A stretch of DNA of 64,000 nt from Kovacikia minuta CCNUW1 (GTDB lineage: Bacteria; Cyanobacteriota; Cyanobacteriia; Leptolyngbyales; Leptolyngbyaceae), in NCBI RefSeq assembly GCF_020091585.1, contig NZ_CP083582.1, positions 6,210,536 through 6,274,535 on the forward strand, read 5' to 3'. The position numbers and the translations under genes are program-made. Below the pieces are notes generated by a model. That model searched no databases and was not told where the DNA came from. It saw only the letters and a list, made by a program, of their open reading frames with translations. Shown here piece by piece: positions 27,728 through 38,259 of the stretch (the first letter of the stretch is position 1; each line of letters begins with the position of its first letter).

Positions 27728-28977
27728 CAATCGCCCTTCCCGCGAGCCAACCTGTTGTCCAGGCGCTTTGAAAGTTGAAGCCACCCGTAACCCCATCAAT
27801 ATCGAGGACTTCGCCTGCCAGGTAAAGTCCGGGACAGATGCGGCTTTCCATGGTTTTGAAGTCTACCTGCTTAAGGTTGACCCCACCACAGGTGACGAAT
27901 TCTTCCTTAAAGGCCCCCTTGCCATTAATCGTATATTGTCCACGGATTAGCTCCTGAACCAGCAGATTCAACGTCTTGTTAGACAACTCCGCCCAGCGTT
28001 GCTCTGGGTTAATGCCAATGGGGGAAATTAGCCGCTCCCAGAGGCGGCGGGGAATGGGAACCGGGCAGCTGGTGGCGATCGCCCGCCGGGGTAACTGGGA
28101 TTTAACCGTCAGCAATTGTTGCCGCAGGGTTTCTGGGTTGTACTGGGGGAGCCAGTTAACCAACAACGTGGCTTGATAGTGGCTGTCGTGCAATGCTCTG
28201 GCTCCCCCAGGCAGACAGTTTTAACACCGCTGGGCCGCTCACCCCCCAATGGGTAATCAGGAGTGGTCCAATTTGCTCCAGGTGCGTTTTTTCACCAACC
28301 TGTAACCGGAGGTGAACGGCGTTTACAGAAACTCCCGCCAACTCCTGGAGCCGAGGATCGTTGATATTAAATGTAAACAGGGAAGGAACGGGTGGCTCAA
28401 TTTGGTGTCCAAGGGATTGGGCTATCACATAACCCTGCGGGCTGTTGCCCGTAGCTAACAGCAGGCGATCGCAGGATAACGCTTCCCCCGACTTAAGTTG
28501 AACCTGAAACCCCTCCTCCTGCCGCATTACCGATTTTACAACCGCCCCCGTCCAGATTTTCACGCCAGCTCTGGTAGCAGCCTGCATCAAGCTGCCCACG
28601 ATCGTTTCAGAATCATCGCTGACTGGAAACATCCGCCCATCCGCTTCCGTTTTCAGCTTCACGCCCTGCGCCTCAAACCAGGCGATCGTATCCCTGGGCT
28701 GAAACCGAGTAAACGCTCCTCGTAGGGCTTTGCCGCCTCTAGGATAGTGCTGCACCAGCACGGCTGGATCAAAACAGGCATGGGTAACATTGCTCCGCCC
28801 CCCACCCGAAACCCTCACCTTACTTAAGGGCTGGCGGGCAGCCTCCAATAGTGTCACCTGGACAGGAGGATAGTTGTGGGGATGGGCAGGATGAACGGAG
28901 CTTTTTGCAGAAATTGCCCCGAAGAACCCTGCTGCACCACCGCCGACGATAATGACATGAGATAACTGGGTAGACAT
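27711..28977 (-). pseudogene. HI0933/YhiN-type flavoprotein with a one-base frameshift
   Basis: Two overlapping frames make one HI0933-like NAD(P)/FAD-dependent oxidoreductase of about 421 residues. The first (28156-28977) has the FAD-binding HVIIVGGGAAGFFGAISAK, KVRVSGGGRSN and SGPAVLKLSAWG. The second (27711-28193) continues with HDSHYQATLLVNWLPQYNPE and ends with the family motif DIDGVTGGFNFQSAWTTGWL. One extra base in the run of five C at 28204-28208 (G on the coding strand) causes the break: removing it restores WGARALHDSHYQ. It is either a very young pseudogene or a sequence error. Confidence 0.85.
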
Positions 28978-29292
28978 GAGGGGGCGTGGAGTGTAGGAGA
29001 GTTTTGAGTTTTAAGTTTTAAGTTTTGAATGAGGTGATGGGTGGGGTAATGAGGTGATGGGAATGAGAAAATAATTTTTATCCTTCAGCCTTTATCCTTT
29101 CCCTGACACCTGACACCTGTTATCTCTTATCTTTTATCCTTCACTATCACCGGGTTAGAAGTGTGTCCAATCTGGTTTAGAATACTTCATGCAGGTGTTT
29201 TAGCCCGTCAGGTTGGCTTTCGAAGCTGCCTGGGTGAGGTGTGACCTGCCGAATAAGGTTACTGAGTTTTGCGATCGCAGGAGCACATCATA
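28978..29292. repeat. Intergenic short tandem repeats upstream of petM
   Basis: Contains AAGTTTT/GAGTTTT heptamers at about 28999-29028, GGTGATGGG units at about 29033-29060 and TTATCCTT/CACCTG units at about 29080-29145. The petM promoter should lie in the last 150 bases. No other gene is visible. Confidence 0.55.
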
Positions 29293-29394
29293 ATGGGCGA
29301 AATTTTTACCGCAGCCGTTTTAGCCCCCGTTCTGATCATGATTGGTTTGGGTTTAGGGTTTTTGATGCTCAAAATCCAGGGTGGCGAAGAGTAA
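29293..29394 (+). CDS. petM: Cytochrome b6f complex subunit PetM
   Basis: A 33-residue peptide: MGEIFTAAVLAPVLIMIGLG, then LGFLMLKIQGGEE. One transmembrane helix followed by the LLKIQGGEE-type C-terminus is diagnostic of PetM (subunit VII), which stabilises the b6f complex in the thylakoid membrane. It is monocistronic, with short repeats upstream and a decayed regulator downstream. Confidence 0.92.
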   Translation: MGEIFTAAVLAPVLIMIGLGLGFLMLKIQGGEE

Positions 29395-29505
29395 ATCTAG
29401 CTTATGGGTGATGAATTATGGGTTTTGAGTGAGGACGTTAACCCCAAGCGCTGGCTTAGCAACTTAAACCTCATAACTTAAAACTCATCACTCTCCTCAG
29501 TCTTC

Positions 29506-29900
29506 AGACTCATTGTAAATACGCTGCCACTTCCCGATACACGTTGAGAATGTGCTTGTCCTTGAGGCTAAAAAACATTCCGACTTTGTTTGCGGTGGCC
29601 CCCCAGATGTATGGCGCGTAAAGCACGAAGCTGGTGGGAAACGGCAAATTCTGACATTTTTACAGCTGCGGCTAAATCGCATCCACATCATTCCTGAACT
29701 GCCAGTCCAGACAGAATACACAGGCGGTTTGCATCTCCTGGCAGGCTAAAAAAACTCTGCCATCCGCTGAGACTTTTCCACGCTGAGAATTTCCCGATGT
29801 AATGGGCGCACATGACCCAAATCGATGGGGTGATGAACCGCACAATTAAGGTCATCTGCTTTCTGGGTCGGTCGTTCAGGCTTAACTTTGTCAGGGGCAT
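29506..29900 (-). pseudogene. ArsR/SmtB-type metal-responsive repressor, decayed
   Basis: Pieces in three minus-strand frames line up with SmtB/ZiaR-like repressors: HHPIDLGHVRPLHREILSVE and KSQRMAEFF, then FFSLPGDANRLCILSGLAVQ, then DLAAAVKMSEFAVSHQLRAL (the recognition helix) and SRNVFFSLKDKHILNVYREV. At least three shifts or stops separate them, and the usual metal-binding ELCVCDL cysteine segment is damaged. The intact protein would sense zinc or similar metals and repress an efflux or metallothionein gene; none is nearby. Confidence 0.75.
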
Positions 29901-30227
29901 ACTGGGAGTTAGGCATCAGTCAACCAGGATTGTATTGGTTTTAGGAATATCGGACTTGCGAATGGCACACCTCCCCTTGGAGCTAAAACTATTCTATGGA
30001 GAAATAACTTCGACTCAAACAGCAGTTCCTTTTTTTTAAGGAACTCGCTGAGAAATAATATCCCGCGTTCATCCCCCCATCCCTAAGTCTATCAACTTCA
30101 CCATTCCCCTCCCCTGATTCCCATCCTTCCCCCCTCCCCTTTTCAGTTTCTTCAAACAACTCGACTAGAGCAGGGGAAGATTTCTGATAGAATATTGCAA
30201 AAAGTTAAGAAATGGCTGCTATTTCTA

Positions 30228-31202
30228 ATGAGCTTATTAATCGTTGGTGCAACTGGCACCTTAGGAAGACAAATTACCCGCCGTGCTTTGGATAAGGGGC
30301 ACCAGGTTCGTTGCCTGGTGCGCAGTTTCAAAAAAGCAGCATTTCTTAAAGAATGGGGCGCAGAGTTGGTTCCAGGAGACCTGTGTGAGCCAGAAACGCT
30401 GAAGCCCGCTTTGGAGGGTATTACAGCGGTAATTGATGCGTCTACAACCCGTCCTACCGATTCTCTCAGTATCAAACAGGTGGATTGGGAAGGAAAGGTG
30501 AATTTGATTCAGGCGGCGAAAGCGGCAAATGTGGATCGCTTTATTTTCTTTTCTATTCTCGATGCTGAGAAATATCCGCACGTTCCGCTAATGGAAATTA
30601 AACGCTGCACCGAGGAATTTCTTAAGGAATCCGGTTTGAATTATACGATTCTGCGTCCCTGTGGTTTCATGCAAGGGCTGATCGGTCAGTACGCGATTCC
30701 AATTCTGGAAGGTCAGGCAGTCTGGGTCATGGGAGACACCTCATCGATCGCCTATATGGACACCCTGGATATCGCAAAATTTGCGGTGCGTGCCCTCAGC
30801 GTTCCGGAAACTGGGAAGAAATCTTTTCCGATCGTGGGTTCTCGTGCCTGGGGTGCCTATGAAATCATTCGTTTGTGTGAACGGTTATCTGGGCGGGAGG
30901 CGAAGGTGTCACGCATGCCAATTGGGTTGTTGAGAGGTGTACGCAAAGCAACCCGCTTCTTTCAGTGGACCTGGAATATCTCGGATCGACTAGCCTTCGC
31001 AGAAGTAGTAGGTACAGGTAAGCCCATGACTGCTTCAATGGATGAAACCTATGCCACCTTTGGTCTCGATCCAAATCAAACGACGACCCTGGAAGCTTAT
31101 CTGCAAGATTACTTTAGCCGGATCTTGAAGAAGCTCAAGGAACTCGACTACGAGAAGGACAAGGCAAAAGAAAAGAAAAAGAGAACTTACCCCCGGTTTT
31201 GA
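30228..31202 (+). CDS. ycf39: NmrA-like PSII assembly factor Ycf39
   Basis: About 324 residues starting MSLLIVGATGTLGRQITRRA, an atypical short-chain dehydrogenase with NADP-binding GATGTLG and no catalytic Tyr-Lys pair. The pattern (HQVRCLVRSFKKAAFLKEWG; PCGFMQGLIGQYAIPILEGQ) matches Ycf39/Ycf39-like proteins, which associate with high-light-inducible proteins and chlorophyll synthase during early photosystem II reaction-centre assembly. An upstream in-frame ATG at 30195 would add an 11-residue hydrophobic leader; family members begin at MSLL. Probably monocistronic. Confidence 0.92.
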   Translation: MSLLIVGATGTLGRQITRRALDKGHQVRCLVRSFKKAAFLKEWGAELVPGDLCEPETLKPALEGITAVIDASTTRPTDSLSIKQVDWEGKVNLIQAAKAANVDRFIFFSILDAEKYPHVPLMEIKRCTEEFLKESGLNYTILRPCGFMQGLIGQYAIPILEGQAVWVMGDTSSIAYMDTLDIAKFAVRALSVPETGKKSFPIVGSRAWGAYEIIRLCERLSGREAKVSRMPIGLLRGVRKATRFFQWTWNISDRLAFAEVVGTGKPMTASMDETYATFGLDPNQTTTLEAYLQDYFSRILKKLKELDYEKDKAKEKKKRTYPRF

Positions 31203-31288
31203 ACCCAATGTTGGCATATCTGCTCAGCAGAACTGCCTCAAGATGATATAGTCCCTATAATTTCATTTCACTTTCCTTTGCCGGATAT

Positions 31289-32212
31289 TTGCTGTGGCCT
31301 AAAGCTGGCATTATTTACAACGATGAGAAGCCCGTCGCTTGTCGCGCTGCTGCGGAACTAAAAGACAAGCTGATTACTTGTGGCTGGGAAGTTTGTTTGG
31401 CAACTGGAATTGGCGGAATTTTGGGCTATTCCAGCCCAGAACGCCCAGTTTGTCATACTCCGATTCATCACCTCAATCCACCGGGGTTTGATATCGATAT
31501 GTCGTTTGCCATTGTGCTGGGAGGCGATGGTACCGTTTTGTCCGCTTTCCGGCAGGTTGCGCCCTACGGAATTCCTCTACTGACGATCAACACTGGGCAC
31601 ATGGGATTTCTGACGGAAACCTACCTGAACCAGCTTCCCCTGGCGATCGATGCCCTGCTGTCAAACCAGTATGAGATTGAAGAACGGGCCATGTTGACGG
31701 TACAGATCGTCCGAGAGCAGGACATGCTCTGGGAAGCACTCTGCCTGAATGAGATGGTAATCCACCGGGAACCGCTCACCAGCATGTGCCACTTTGAGGT
31801 AGAAATTGGTCAGCATGCAGCCCTCGATATTGCAGCGGACGGGGTAATTATTTCAACCCCAACCGGTTCGACTGCCTATTCTCTGTCGGCGGGGGGACCC
31901 GTTGTAACACCGGGAGTTCCTGTGTTGCAGTTAGTCCCAATTTGCCCCCATTCCCTCGCATCGCGGGCGCTGGTGTTTGCCGATACCGAACCCGTTGTGA
32001 TCTTTCCTGCCAACCCTAACCGTTTGGTGATGGTGGTAGATGGAAACGGGGGGTGCTACGTTCTGCCAGATGACCAGGTGCATATCCGAAAATCACCCTA
32101 CACTGCCCGTTTTATTCGGCTGAAATCACCTGAATTTTTCCGAGTTCTGCGGGAAAAATTGGGTTGGGGATTGCCCCACATTGCTAAGCCGACCTCCGTG
32201 GAGTTGCCGTAG
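31289..32212 (+). CDS. nadK: NAD(+) kinase
   Basis: About 307 residues. [20 protein letters not shown] followed by [16 protein letters not shown] (the GGDG kinase motif), [10 protein letters not shown] and the second motif [20 protein letters not shown] identify NadK. It makes NADP from NAD with ATP. No ATG is available in frame near the expected start; TTG at 31289 (or CTG at 31292) is the only candidate that includes PKAGIIYND, with a weak ribosome site. Cyanobacteria usually have two NadK paralogues; this resembles the one with the longer N-terminal loop ([10 protein letters not shown]). Confidence 0.92.
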   Translation: MLWPKAGIIYNDEKPVACRAAAELKDKLITCGWEVCLATGIGGILGYSSPERPVCHTPIHHLNPPGFDIDMSFAIVLGGDGTVLSAFRQVAPYGIPLLTINTGHMGFLTETYLNQLPLAIDALLSNQYEIEERAMLTVQIVREQDMLWEALCLNEMVIHREPLTSMCHFEVEIGQHAALDIAADGVIISTPTGSTAYSLSAGGPVVTPGVPVLQLVPICPHSLASRALVFADTEPVVIFPANPNRLVMVVDGNGGCYVLPDDQVHIRKSPYTARFIRLKSPEFFRVLREKLGWGLPHIAKPTSVELP

Positions 32213-32370
32213 GGGGCGAGGAGTGAGGAGTAAGGAGGGGAAAGAGTACCTGTGTGCAACCAGACATTCTGCCTGCACGGGTACTGATCGCCCAAAATCC
32301 TTTAGACATGCTAAAACAGATAGGATGTACCAGGCAATAATACCTATCTTCCCTTTTTTTGAGAGAACTT

Positions 32371-33066
32371 ATGAACCCAGTCCTATCTGAACCCAGTCCT
32401 CGTGTTTTGCTGGTTGAGGCGGACGAAACGCTGGCGAGCCATGTCAGTCTTGATTTAAAGGAATCGGGCTATGAGACGGTAGTGGCGCAGGATGCAGCAA
32501 GTGGTTTGCGTCAGGCATCAGAGGTGCAGCCAGCACTGATTGTGGTTGATCGTATGTTAGCTGGGGAGTCGGGGCTGGGATTTTGCAATCGGTTGCGATC
32601 GCAGGGAAATCGGGTGCCGGTGCTGTTGCTGATGGCGCGGGATACGGTGGACGATCGGGTTGCCTGTCTGGAAGCTGGAGCGGATGATTATTTCCTGAAA
32701 CCGTATCGAACCGATGAATTCCTTAAATTAGTGCGTCTGTACTTGCAACCCGATACCCCCAGTAATGAGAAGCTTCGGTTTGGGGATTTAATGTTGGATC
32801 TGGCAACCCGGCGCGCGCATCGAAATGGACGGGCGATCGATTTGACCATGAAGGAATTTGAACTGCTCAAATATCTCATGGAGCACCCCCGCGAAGTGCT
32901 AACCCGCGAACAGATTTTGGAGAATGTCTGGGGCTATGACTTTGTGGGCGAGTCGAATGTGATTGAAGTTTATATTCGCTATCTGCGGCTGAAAATTGAA
33001 GATGAAGGTGAAAAGCGCCTGATTCAAACTGTTCGCGGTGTTGGTTACGTCATGCGAGAAGCTTAG
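32371..33066 (+). CDS. nblR: NblR-type response regulator (OmpR family)
   Basis: About 231 residues from the ATG at 32371. The receiver domain (residues 10-125) has the phospho-acceptor Asp in LIVVDRMLAGESG and Lys in ADDYFLKPYRTDEF; the C-terminal winged helix ends with VIEVYIRYLRLKIE and VRGVGYVMRE. VLLLMARDTVDDRVACLEAG is characteristic of NblR, which triggers phycobilisome degradation under nutrient or light stress. The stop TAG is supplied by the edge of a repeat element that abuts the gene. Confidence 0.88.
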   Translation: MNPVLSEPSPRVLLVEADETLASHVSLDLKESGYETVVAQDAASGLRQASEVQPALIVVDRMLAGESGLGFCNRLRSQGNRVPVLLLMARDTVDDRVACLEAGADDYFLKPYRTDEFLKLVRLYLQPDTPSNEKLRFGDLMLDLATRRAHRNGRAIDLTMKEFELLKYLMEHPREVLTREQILENVWGYDFVGESNVIEVYIRYLRLKIEDEGEKRLIQTVRGVGYVMREA

Positions 33067-33426
33067 AGGGTGTTTGAAAAGTCCTACTGTCGGTAGCAAA
33101 GATGCGATCCCCCTAAGTCCCCCTGATTAAGGGGGACTTTAAGCCTGTTTCCCCCCTTTTTAAGGCTACGGTGTACACACAAGTCGATCGCTGATTCGTT
33201 TTCCGAAAACCTGATCCTCCACAACCTTGATTTCTCGTTGCCGGTTCTCAATAAGCCGAGATTATTGAGATTTCAGCCAATTTCCAAAGTTGAGGCAGAG
33301 CAAGGGTTTCAGGACTTGTGTTCACAGATTTCCGACTTGTGTGTACACGGTAGCCTTTTTAAGGGGGGTTAGGGGGATCTCTGAGTGGTGCATCTTACAG
33401 TCCATACCTTTTCAAACATCCTCTTA
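33063..33426. repeat. 165-bp palindromic element, copy 2, split by a 190-bp IS4-ended element
   Basis: Arms 33063-33164 and 33364-33426 match the interrupted element at 9876-11534 in the reverse orientation, with ends AGAGGGTGTTTGAAAAG and (complement) AGAGGATGTTTGAAAAG. It touches the nblR stop codon. Both copies are interrupted at the equivalent central position by a unit with IS4 ends. Confidence 0.8.
33165..33354. mobile_element. 190-bp non-autonomous element with IS4-type ends
   Basis: The ends GCTACGGTGTACACACAAG and (complement) GCTACCGTGTACACACAAG match the IS4 termini at 9947 and 62522. It is flanked by the 9-bp duplication CTTTTTAAG (33156-33164 and 33355-33363). There is no reading frame. 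The interior differs from the IS4 transposase gene as far as can be judged by eye, so it is either a deletion derivative or an unrelated sequence between IS4 ends. Confidence 0.85.
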
Positions 33427-33577
33427 GGGTCGCGGATTGATTGAAGTGTCATTCTGCGTAGCGATTGTCTTGGGTGTCAAGGGGTTGAGGAACAACAGTT
33501 CACCTAAAAACGCCCAAGAGAAAGCGACAAACCGGAGGAGGGTTTGCGTGTCAGGGAGTGGAATGAAGGTGGACAAA
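33427..33577. other. Flank of the IS110 element
   Basis: About 150 bases between the palindromic element and the IS110 transposase stop. It probably includes the element's 3' non-coding end. No gene is seen and the boundary cannot be fixed, because IS110 elements lack clear inverted repeats. Confidence 0.35.
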
Positions 33578-34516
<939 letters not shown>

Positions 34517-34617
34517 TTATGCTGAGGTAAGGTTTTGTTGTCCCTTTGACCACTCGTCCTTGCGAATGCGAGATCTCACTCTCCGGCGATCGTTCGAGTT
34601 TGCGTCTTAGGGCAAGT

Positions 34618-34679
34618 GGCGTGGCTCCGAGCGCTACCAATCGGTGTCAAGCACCAGGGGCAATCTGGCTTGCCACGCC
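34618..34679 (-). ncRNA. Candidate bridge RNA segment of the IS110 element
   Basis: About 105-165 bases upstream of the transposase start, a perfect 8-bp stem (GGCGTGGC 34618-34625 with GCCACGCC 34672-34679) encloses two smaller hairpins: CCGA/TCGG with a ten-base loop (34627-34644) and CCAG/CTGG with a seven-base loop (34654-34668). IS110-group elements encode a bridge RNA in exactly this 5' non-coding region, and its loops pair with target and donor DNA. The fold is seen in the sequence; the role is inferred from the family. Confidence 0.45.
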
Positions 34680-34762
34680 TTCTTTAACTTACAGGCACCC
34701 ACGCTACGCAACGATGTTTCTTTCACCTTAGGGGCGTCGGGTTACCTTCCCTCAACATACAA

Positions 34763-34827
34763 GGGGCGTGGCATTCGGTAAAAAGCCCTTGCGATTGGCG
34801 CAAAGATCTCTGCCGAATGCCGCGCCC
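34763..34827. repeat. Imperfect inverted repeat (possible hairpin or element end)
   Basis: GGGCGTGGCATTCGG is matched 35 bases later by CCGAATGCCGCGCCC (14 of 15 pairs). It may mark the outer part of the IS110 non-coding region or be an independent small palindrome. No T-run follows either side. Confidence 0.5.
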
Positions 34828-34835
34828 GTACAGAT

Positions 34836-35609
34836 AAAGGTTGTTCAAGTTATTTATTCACGCGTCTAAACGAAGTTGTACCGTAATCAATCGAGACCAC
34901 TATAAAGTCGTAGGGGTAATCCTTGTCTGGTTGCCCCAAATCTTGGTGAGTAAGCACACAGACACTACCCGTGCAAACCCACCATCCATTTATGCAGCAA
35001 TGCCGATCTGCTGTTTTACGCAATTTTTGTATCCAGAGTTGGTAGTGGAGATGGTAGGAAAGGTGAATGCAGCGGTTTAGCTCCTACCAGTACTCTATAA
35101 ATTAAGCAAACGAGTAGAGCCAAATAACTAAAGATTCTAGTGTTCTGTCAAGAATTTTTTGAGGGATGCAATCCTCTCAAAAAATACCCTTACCCAACCA
35201 ACCCTATCTCTCAACTGAAAGCTGACAGACTACTAGAACGCCGGTACAGAAACCGGGTTTCTTCTGTGAGATGCTCAAGTTTCGTTGAATATCCTCACCA
35301 GAAACCCGGTTTCTCTAAATACTGTACCGATGCTCTAGTTTGAGTCTGAACAGAACTGCGGGTCTGCCAGCAAACCGCTCAGGTTTCCGGGTGGTATTCA
35401 CAAAAACCTAATTTCTGGCGGGTACCGATGCCTCAAAGCAAGTGGTCTCCAAATCCCAGAAATCGGGTTTCTTCAAGTTGAGTTGATGAGATTCTGGGCG
35501 TTCCAAAGCAGAAACCTGATTGCTTGACCTGTGTTCTTGGAAAACAACTTTTCCATCATTTCTTGCTGCCACAAATCAGATTATTTTTGCCCCTCTAAGG
35601 AAGATTCCC
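34836..35609. other. Gene-free region with GAAACCGGGTTTC repeats
   Basis: About 770 bases without a convincing gene. A dispersed palindromic motif, AGAAACCGGGTTTCTTCTG at 35245 and AGAAACCCGGTTTCTCT at about 35291, forms a large hairpin enclosed by CGGTACAG / CTGTACCG; degenerate copies occur at about 35380 and 35457. Short frames here use unlikely composition and are rejected. Confidence 0.5.
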
Positions 35610-35831
35610 ATGAATTCTCAAAGTGCTTTTCTGTTGATCCTGTCCTTAGTAATTTCCAGCTTAGCTGTTGCGTTTGATAGCTCGGCTCAAGTTAACAAAC
35701 AACTCTCTTTAGGGAATTCTTCCAGTCTTGTTCAACCCCATCAATCCATCAAAAGTACCTTGCATTCCCGGATTTATAGGCAACCCAGGGTGGGTGTACC
35801 GGGTCGGCGGGAAGGGGCAGGAACGCGCTAA
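35610..35831 (+). pseudogene. Truncated DUF928 secreted protein (N-terminus only)
   Basis: 73 residues. A Sec signal peptide (SAFLLILSLVISSLAVAF, then DSSAQ) precedes a short spacer and the motif RVGVPGRREGAGTR, which is how mature DUF928 proteins begin (compare RGTSVGGRRGACEG in the complete gene at 58776). The frame stops immediately after GTR, within two bases of the convergent tpsB stop, so roughly the last 180 residues have been deleted. The family call rests on the short PGRREGAGTR motif and on context. Confidence 0.55.
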
Positions 35832-37685
35832 AACGGTTGGTATCGCAGCGAAAAGTAAAACCCGTTATCCTGTAAAGAATCGCCTGGATTATCCATTGAA
35901 GTTAAGCGGATTCCATAGTCCAGACGTAATGTTAAGTCGGTACCAATCTGCCAGCGCACGCCTAAGCCTAAACTGGCGATCGTGCTGGGGTCTGGATCTT
36001 CTCCACGGGTATTCCAGCCCTTACCGATATCAAAAAAAGGTGTGATTTGCAGAACTCTAGGATCGTAAGTCAGCGGAATGCGAACTTCTATGGAACCCAA
36101 AATCCCATTGTCTGCCACTACTTGATTTTCGCGATAGCCTCTGACGGTATTGATGCCACCGATGCTAAATCTTTCTAAGGAGAGCAGGGAGTCGGGGGTA
36201 AATTGGGCTGCAATCTGAGCAACGAGCAAAGCCCTGGGAGAAAGTTGCTGCACCCATTGAAACTGCCCCAACCAGGCAAAGAATTGCCCATCTGTACCCG
36301 TGTTATTAATAGTTGCACCCAATGCATTGATTCCAAAACTGAACTGCGATCGCGCGGCGAATACTTGTCTTGCACCCCGTTGGCACCCAATCCTGAGAAA
36401 ACCGGATCACCGTTACCTTCGATTTTCCATCTTCGGGACCTTCTGAAAAAGAAAACGGGATGTCATCTAACAGATAGGTTTGGCTACGCCTCAGATCCAG
36501 CGATAAGCCGAGCGCAAATTCTGTTTGCGGCGATCGCACAATTGGTTGGCGGAATCCAATTGAAAAGGTTCTTGACTCACTGCGAATGCCTAAATTCTGG
36601 AACGGGGGTTCAATAATTTCGCTATCATCATTGCTGTAACGTAGACTCAGTGTGCCATTCAGTGGATTGAGCGGAACAGCATAACTGACATTATAAAGAT
36701 TGAGTCCTTCGGTTTTGCCAAACGAAGCACCCAGGCGATCGCCAAAGCCCAACAAATTATTATGTTCCGCGAACACACTGCCTTGAATGGAACCAATGCT
36801 AGGAGATTGGCTGTTGTCGATCTCAACTCCTGCATGGAAAGCAGGGGCTTCTTTTAGCTCCACAATCAGCACATTGCGTCCGGGCGTACTCCCTGCCGTG
36901 AGTTGGGCATTGACCTGCGCAATCAGTGGATCAATCTGCAAAAGTTGCAATGCAGATTCTAATCTTTGCCGATTCAGCGGGGGGGCAGTTGCCCGTTCTA
37001 ACCGCCGTCGCACATAGTTTTCTCTTAAGTGGCTTAAACCGCTAATTTCGATGCGCTCTAACTCACCTTCGACAACTTGAATCTGCACAATTCCCCGATT
37101 TAGCGCCTGATTATTGGGCAGAAATGCACCAGAAGTGACATAACCATTGTCAACATAAAGTTGAGTAATTTGGGAACGCAACTCCAACAGGTCGTCAAGG
37201 GTCAGTCCCTGGCTCTCTGGCGCTTTTTTTACATCTTGTTTTGCCAGGTACTGTTTAACCAGATCGGCAATCTCCTGTTGCAAAACCGTATTTCCTAAAA
37301 CCTCAATCTTTTTTACCCGAAAGCGTTCTTGAGATGGGGAAACGATTTCGGGGGGAGAGGGAGGGGCAGGAATCTCCAGACTGGGAGCAGGAGTAGAAGC
37401 GGGAGGGGGCGTTGTTGGTAGGGGTGATGGGGATTCTGAGGGGGTGGGGGTAATTTGCTCGATCGTGCCAGGGGCGGAAGGCGGCACCGTTGCCCCAGCA
37501 GGAGGCATGGATTGAGCAACAGCCTTCAGTGCCACTCCTGCAACCATAGCCGCATTGAAGGCTGAAGCAGAGAACCATCTCAGGATCAAATTCAATGCTG
37601 GAAAGCCTCCTAATCGCGATCGCCGACACCTGTTAGACCAATTTGAATTGAAAACGCGACAGATCTGGTAGGGGCGTTTGGCCAA
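35828..37685 (-). pseudogene. TpsB outer-membrane transporter (FhaC/ShlB-like), one-base frameshift
   Basis: A two-partner secretion transporter of about 618 residues. The N-terminal frame (36306-37685) has a hydrophobic leader, a Pro-rich linker (TPTPSESPSPLPTTPPPAST) and two POTRA domains (VKKIEVLGNTVLQQEIADLV; RIEISGLSHLRENYVRRRLE). The C-terminal frame (35828-36322 and upstream) completes the 16-strand barrel with FSIGGINTVRGYRENQVVAD, the VRGY/F motif, and ends in ...FYFSLRYQPF. One extra C in GTGCCAACG at about 36382 breaks the frame: removing it gives SQDWVQRGARQVFAARS. As read, no functional exporter is made. Confidence 0.88.
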
Positions 37686-37914
37686 ACGCCCTTACAGGAT
37701 GTTGATGGGCCACTTATCACCTGTCACCTGCGATATATCGGCGTAATGATTATACTCCTGCTACAAGAAAGGGCAGCAAATCTTTTGCTGTCTCGTCAAA
37801 ATCCCCGACATTCTTGGGAAAGCCGAGGATCTCAATCCAGCCTATTTCAGAGCAATCCAGCTACACAGTAGAAGGGGAATAGGGATGAAGAAGGCAGCGT
37901 TCCATGATCCCTGT
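37686..37914. other. Upstream region of tpsB
   Basis: About 230 bases between the tpsB start and the stop of the small secreted protein gene. It holds a CCCCGACATTCTTGGGAAAGCCGAGG-type hairpin near 37802-37830, which could end the 37915-38259 transcript. No gene is seen. Confidence 0.4.
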
Positions 37915-38259
37915 CTAATTAAAGGCTACAGAATCAGTTGTGCAAAGATTGACACGAACTTGCCCCTTCGAACCGTCTGCCCAAATCGCTAAGATGTCGT
38001 AGACGCAGTAACGATTGGAGGTGTTGTTAAAGATGATGCGGGTGGAAGAACCACCAAGGACATCCTGCCGTAAGACATTCGGCCCCCAGTATCCAGAACT
38101 AGCAGGAGCGACATATAGTTGGGTGATTTCTAATTCATCCTGATTGTGCAAAGTGAAATCTCGCTTATTTTCAGCAGAAGCACTGCCAGCACCCAGGGGA
38201 ATCATTGGGAGCGTAACCGCAACAGCAATCAGGGTGTTGCGAAACAGTTTGGAAAACAT
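37915..38259 (-). CDS. Small secreted protein of unknown function
   Basis: About 114 residues starting MFSKLFRNTLIAVAVTLPMI with a clear Sec signal peptide cleaved after about ASA (GAGSASAENKRD). The mature part (RDFTLHNQDELEITQLYVAP, then ASSGYWGPNVL, and ILAIWADGSKGQVRVNLCTT) is a small beta-rich domain with two cysteines that could form a disulfide. Similar short secreted proteins occur in cyanobacteria without known function. A longer frame to 38316 exists, but the signal peptide supports 38259. Confidence 0.75.
   Translation of the reverse strand: MFSKLFRNTLIAVAVTLPMIPLGAGSASAENKRDFTLHNQDELEITQLYVAPASSGYWGPNVLRQDVLGGSSTRIIFNNTSNRYCVYDILAIWADGSKGQVRVNLCTTDSVAFN

Noticed and set aside
34541-34731. 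Short plus-strand frames next to the IS110 transposase
   Set aside because: They overlap the structured non-coding region where a bridge RNA is expected and have no protein features.
35140-35343. A 67-residue frame in the gene-free region
   Set aside because: It is built from the GAAACCGGGTTTC palindromes and is not convincing as a protein.
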